Assembly: GCF_022581195.2 (NCBI RefSeq)
Contig: NC_061461.1
Span: 310,001-374,000, forward strand
Direction of reading: 5' to 3'
DNA: 64,000 nucleotides
DNA from: Helicoverpa zea
Taxonomy: Eukaryota; Arthropoda; Insecta; Lepidoptera; Noctuidae
Shown here: positions 60,301-64,000 of the stretch, piece after piece
Position numbering within the stretch: position 1 is the first letter of the stretch
Layout: each line of letters starts with the position of its first letter
Translations under genes and position numbers: made by a program
The notes under the pieces: generated by a model
Seen by the model: only the letters and a program-made list of their open reading frames with translations
Database searches by the model: none
Told to the model about the DNA's origin: nothing

Positions 60301-60578
60301 TCTGCCTGGCTTAGGTCTGGCATCTGAGCTGCGATGTAGGACATAGCTGCGGCCGGAACTGGATGCGGCAGGCCCGACCTTGGCCTGCATTGCGCCGCCC
60401 ATCATTCGATACATCTGATTCCGATCACAGATTATTCGTTTAGGATTCATTCGGATACAGGTCATTGCAGTAGCTGTAACTTATTTATGCTGTCATCACA
60501 TTACAGTAGTATTTTATAAGAAAAGTGTGAATACCTATATAGGTGCTTTGTTGCTCTTACAAGGAAAAACTGTTGAAC
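57330..60578. other. Gene-free intergenic region
   Basis: No exon was recognised. A moderately GC-rich block at 58150-58310 could be a first exon or promoter of a gene outside the window, but no splice-supported frame was found. A G-run cluster lies at 59766-59803. Confidence 0.45.
59766..59803 (+). other. G-quadruplex-type sequence
   Basis: Five G runs of three or more (GGGGG, GGGGGG, GGG, GGGGGGG, GGG) are separated by loops of 3-5 bases, meeting the usual G3+N1-7 rule. Formation in vivo is not shown. Confidence 0.7.
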
Positions 60579-60593
60579 GAATTTTGATGATTT

Positions 60594-61290
60594 CTGACAC
60601 TTACGCGAATATTAGACATTTAAATAAAACTACTTTTACGGATTTTATCGCGTTATATTAATATTATTTAATCCCGACGTTTCGGATCCTTTACAGCATC
60701 CATGGTCACGGGCAGACTAAGGTGTTGGTCGTCTTGATATATTAGTTACAAACAGCTACCCTACATTTTGTTGATTATTATTGACAATCCGATTCACGCA
60801 AAACGAGCTCACTGTATCCATAGGTCGAGCAGTTGTAGGCTTGGATTTTGATTTAATAGTTTCTATGATGGGATTCCAAGCAGGTGGTATGCACCAGCCA
60901 TCTTCTCTACTGAAATTTGGATGTTTTTTAATTTCAATAGCCTCGCGAATCATCCTAGGTAGGAATCGGTTTTCTCTTGCAAGGACTTGTGGTTTATCAA
61001 ATCTGATGTAATGCTGGGCCTTGTCTAGTGTGTGTTCACAAACTGCTGACTGTCTGGAACGGCGGTGTTTGACATCGGCGATGTGTTCTTTTATGCGGGT
61101 CCCTATGCTTCTTTTAGTTTGGCCTATGTAAGAGAGACCACAGTCACATTCAAGCTTGTATACACCCGCATCTTGTAGAGGTATGTGACACTTGACAGGT
61201 GACCATGGATGCTGTAAAGGATCCGAAACGTCGGGATTAAATAATATTAATATAACGCGATAAAATCCGTAAAAGTAGTTTTATTTAAAT
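60594..61290 (-). mobile_element. Penelope-like element fragment with inverted terminal repeats
   Basis: About 98-bp near-identical inverted repeats lie at the ends (ACTTTTACGGATTTTATCGC is in both). The 15-bp word GAATTTTGATGATTT is directly repeated outside (60579-60593 and 61291-61305), a target duplication. The interior encodes the C-terminal GIY-YIG endonuclease only; the reverse transcriptase is absent. The element's left end has about 25 extra bp beyond the repeat. It is a 5'-truncated insertion of a Penelope-like retroelement. Confidence 0.88.
60756..61208 (-). pseudogene. GIY-YIG endonuclease domain of Penelope-like element
   Basis: The minus-strand frame reads GVYKLECDCGLSYIGQTKRS, then TRIKEHIADVKH, ARENRFLPRMIREAIEI and NFSREDGW before the stop at 60756-60758. 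GVY and YIG are the two signature triplets, followed by the conserved R and E positions (RIKEH, LPRMIREAIEI). The paired cysteines (ECDCG) and the terminal REDGW are typical of Penelope-like elements. The frame has no start because the RT part upstream is deleted. Confidence 0.9.
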
Positions 61291-61305
61291 GAATTTTGAT
61301 GATTT

Positions 61306-63374
61306 GAAACTAGACAGTAGTACATAAATCGTGTTTGAGATATATTTTTTTATCCAATTAGCCAATTCAACTTTATTATTATTAATTTATTTAGCAGTCA
61401 AAACTGTGCCCTAATTTCTGAATAGTTAATAATATTAGGTATTTTTGATGTGCATAAAGTCTATTCTTAACTTGATTAAAAAATAAACAATTGGGAAGTA
61501 TAGAATCTGTGTAGTTGATACAACTACGTTGGTACAGTCGCAGCTTCCTCCAGGGATGCGGGTGCACCGTCCTTGGCCGCCAGCTTCGCGCTGACGCACG
61601 GAAGCAACTGGTGACCCCGCCCTCCAATACAGCCTGTTAAATACTGCAGTCATTTCACGAGACTAGAATACATACTGCTAGCTGCCTGACCAATAAAATG
61701 GTTGCAATTAATTTACCTCCCTATACTCTCCAGGACAAATAACCAGGACATTTAATTGTTAGAAGTTTAATTAATAATAGCCTAGTCAATTAAGTACTGA
61801 CATTAAATGGCCACCTCTTTCTTTCGTTACATAAAAAGACACTTAAAGATCAATTTAGTGAATAAGAGAATATCCTACGCGATAATAAAAACCGACCTAC
61901 AGAGTATTAACAGTCTACCATTTAGGCTGGTCGTAAAAACCTGGATTTTTTTGAGGACTATATGGCATAATCAATTTTGATAAGTCACTTATGTTGTTTA
62001 AGGTTAAGAGCACGGATAAGGTTAATTAGGCATGTATCCCTTATACATACGTAATTAGGGATGACTACATCAAAAAGTAGCAATGTCACATTTTTCCCAG
62101 TAACGTTACCTCTAAATAAAATAATAATAAGTCGTCAACAAACATCTCTTTGTTAGCAAGACTTCATAAAGAGCCGGAGTTGCCAAGTTTTTGTAAATAA
62201 GCTGAAACAAAGGGAGCGGCTGAGCCTACAGTCACCCCCCCCCCCCCTGCCCCGCCCCGCCGCCCCGCCGCGCCGTGCCGTCGGCGACCGGCATTAGCCC
62301 GGCTTCAGATGTTATAATAAATTCTTATTATTATATTAAGTTGCTACAGGAAATCTACAGGTAATGGATAGCTCATAAATCATGTATTTTTGCAAAAAAT
62401 ATATTCTCATATAGGATTACTTTCAATAGGCCTTATACATAAAACTATCGGAATAATATTACATACAGTTTCTATGTGAAAAAGTCCATATTGTGTTAAA
62501 GTATGTGACTATACCACAGGCGTGCGAGCGCACAAAGTGACAATTTGCACGCAAACGCGCCTTCAACTGCAAGTTATGCGAAGGGTTCAAAGGGGTTTTT
62601 GTTGGAAAAATGTTTCACATACATGTGAGACGGATATTTGGTTTTTTCTTCGTAAACTATGTACGCAGTGTTTCTTTACACATTACTTATTCACCTATGT
62701 ATTATTAAACAAAAATGGTTTAGAACTATAATGCCATTTTTAGTACCTACCTAGTATAAAATGGGAAGCCACAAGACAGCCATAAGTAAGTAAAACTCCA
62801 TAAACACCGCAAATTACAAAAAAGGTTTAACACCAGCAATCAAAAAGGCCGCTATAATACCTAATAACATAAACTGAATCCCCAATAAAATGATCACGCC
62901 ATCAAACAATGTCAGAAAACAATATCCCGCATTAATATCAGCTCTAAACAGAATTTATTCGCCATAAAGCGTGAATACGGCTCGCTCATTACCGCTAATT
63001 AATTTATATTGTCGTGCAGTGCGCATGCGTCGGGCGGGCCCTACCTCGGTATTGCTCAATGAGGTATCGACTGCCATTGACGCGCTCGAGAACTTCCTGG
63101 TAAAATTAGCCTGATTACTGATTCCCCGGCGTAAAAGCCTACTATTGTTGTAGCTTACTATAGGCTGTAGTCTGTAGTATTCTTTTTGTTGGCGTTTTTA
63201 CACAATGCGGTAAAAGTGATGTAGTAATTTTCTGTTTGCAACAAATATGCTTGGTTGTGATGATACAGCGATGTAACAAGACCAGCGGCGGCCCTAGCGA
63301 TTGCGAGGCTATGTGCGGCAGGTCTATGCGAGGCCCTTTGTCCTACGTGAAAAGTATGTGTTGCGAGAGTAGGT
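61306..63374. other. Gene-free intergenic region
   Basis: No coding exon was recognised. It contains a C-rich low-complexity tract at 62236-62275. Small frames (for example 62522-62731 plus) have no support. Confidence 0.5.
62236..62275 (-). other. C-run cluster (G-quadruplex potential on minus strand)
   Basis: A run of about 13 C is followed by CCCC blocks separated by 1-4 bases. The minus strand therefore has at least four G runs in quadruplex spacing. It is also a likely sequencing or assembly weak point. Confidence 0.6.
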
Positions 63375-63375
63375 A

Positions 63376-63930
63376 TTTTTTTTTTTAACGACGTCAAAAA
63401 TCATCAATTGACCCCTCCCGCTGTGGGTTAGCAGCGGCGAGGGAGTGTCAGACTTTTACTGACTAAAAACCGTCGTGTTCCGTCGTAAGCCTTTCATGTG
63501 CCAGGGCCGCGGTATCTCTTTCGAATAACCCGTAGCCCCGGCAGGCTTTGGCCCTACTGGACCCGCTGGGGTTGCTGACATCTCTTTGAGGAGCGCGTGG
63601 AACAACACGCGCCGTCGACACGGGTCTGACGTCTAAGCAGACAGAGGGACGATGAGCCACCCGAACTCACCGCCCATAGACCCACGCCTACGGTTGCCGG
63701 GAGTCATCTCGCGACACCCGGCGCCCGTGATGTCTACCTGGCCTAGTGCGGCGGCCGGGATGAGAGGTGCGGACTCTCTGGCGTTCCGCCTCCTCCTACT
63801 CGAGCATGACCGCTTCACAGAAGGAGGCGACGGCATCCCATTCCCTCTCGCCCCGGACCATGGCCTGAACCAGGACCGGACGCGAGAGGTCGCCGCCGCC
63901 TAAAACCTCGACGAGGACCCGGCGGTGCCT
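63376..63930 (-). mobile_element. R1-like LINE, 5'-truncated 3' end with ORF2 tail
   Basis: On the minus strand the ORF2 tail runs from about 63927 to a stop at 63688. It reads HRRVLVEVLGGGDLSRPVLV, then QAMVRGEREWDAVASFCEAV, with a premature TAG at 63796-63798, then an Arg-rich end. This EWDAVASFCExVM block is a hallmark of R1-group LINE ORF2 C-termini in Lepidoptera. The 3' UTR follows to a poly(A) run (plus-strand T run about 63377-63386). The plus-strand frame at 63652-63903 is a shadow. Confidence 0.8.
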
Positions 63931-64000
63931 GGTGATAGTTGTTTTTATTTTTGAAATTTTTTTTGTCTACCCTAGCAAAAAGGTAGCGTCGTTTTTAAGT

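Noticed and set aside
63652..63903. 83-codon plus-strand ORF starting MSHPNSPPID
   Set aside because: The opposite strand carries the recognisable R1-group ORF2 tail, so this frame is a shadow.

Overview
This is a window of an insect nuclear genome, almost certainly lepidopteran (moth or butterfly). The reasons are intron-rich genes with GT-AG junctions, AT-rich introns beside very GC-rich exons, RTE, R1-like and Penelope-like retroelement pieces, tRNA-derived SINEs with perfect B boxes, many small foldback elements and short (TTAGG)n stretches. Nothing prokaryotic or viral was seen. All three host genes lie on the minus strand and were rebuilt by joining exons across GT-AG sites; each gives one uninterrupted frame from ATG to stop.

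Layout. 1-3980: no gene, old repeats. 3981-6262: 5'-truncated RTE retrotransposon with a 747-codon open frame and an 11-bp target duplication. 6975-17956: SLC22-type major facilitator transporter A (7 exons, 531 aa). 19241-22321: tandem paralogue B (7 exons, 540 aa). 22322-29400: AT-rich intergenic DNA, ending in a Penelope-type inverted repeat that may supply the poly(A) signal of the next gene. 29529-50622: TTC7 orthologue (16 exons, 829 aa), scaffold of the plasma-membrane PI4-kinase IIIalpha complex. Its introns are full of mobile DNA: a second RTE copy with a nested SINE, a 1.7-kb long-TIR element holding its own 150-bp tandem repeats, several MITEs and SINEs. 50623-64000: no host gene recognised; a SINE, an R1-like LINE fragment and a broken unrecognised ORF between inverted telomere-like repeats, a Penelope-like GIY-YIG fragment with 15-bp target duplications, and a second R1-like LINE end.

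The most unusual structure is inside TTC7. Most of exon 11 (147 bp, 49 codons, phase 0-0) occurs eight times in tandem at exactly 169-bp spacing. The copies are separated by a 22-bp spacer that begins GT and ends AG. Exon 7 carries a second, independent donor-spanning duplication (96 bp of exon plus a 14-bp GT...AG spacer). Both spacers begin with the same GTCAGTATGT after GAG. In each case the single-copy reading preserves the frame and family length. Whether extra copies are spliced in, skipped, polymorphic or an assembly effect cannot be decided from sequence alone.

The two transporters are a local gene duplication with nearly identical exon phases and sizes. No functional link between them and TTC7 is implied by their proximity.
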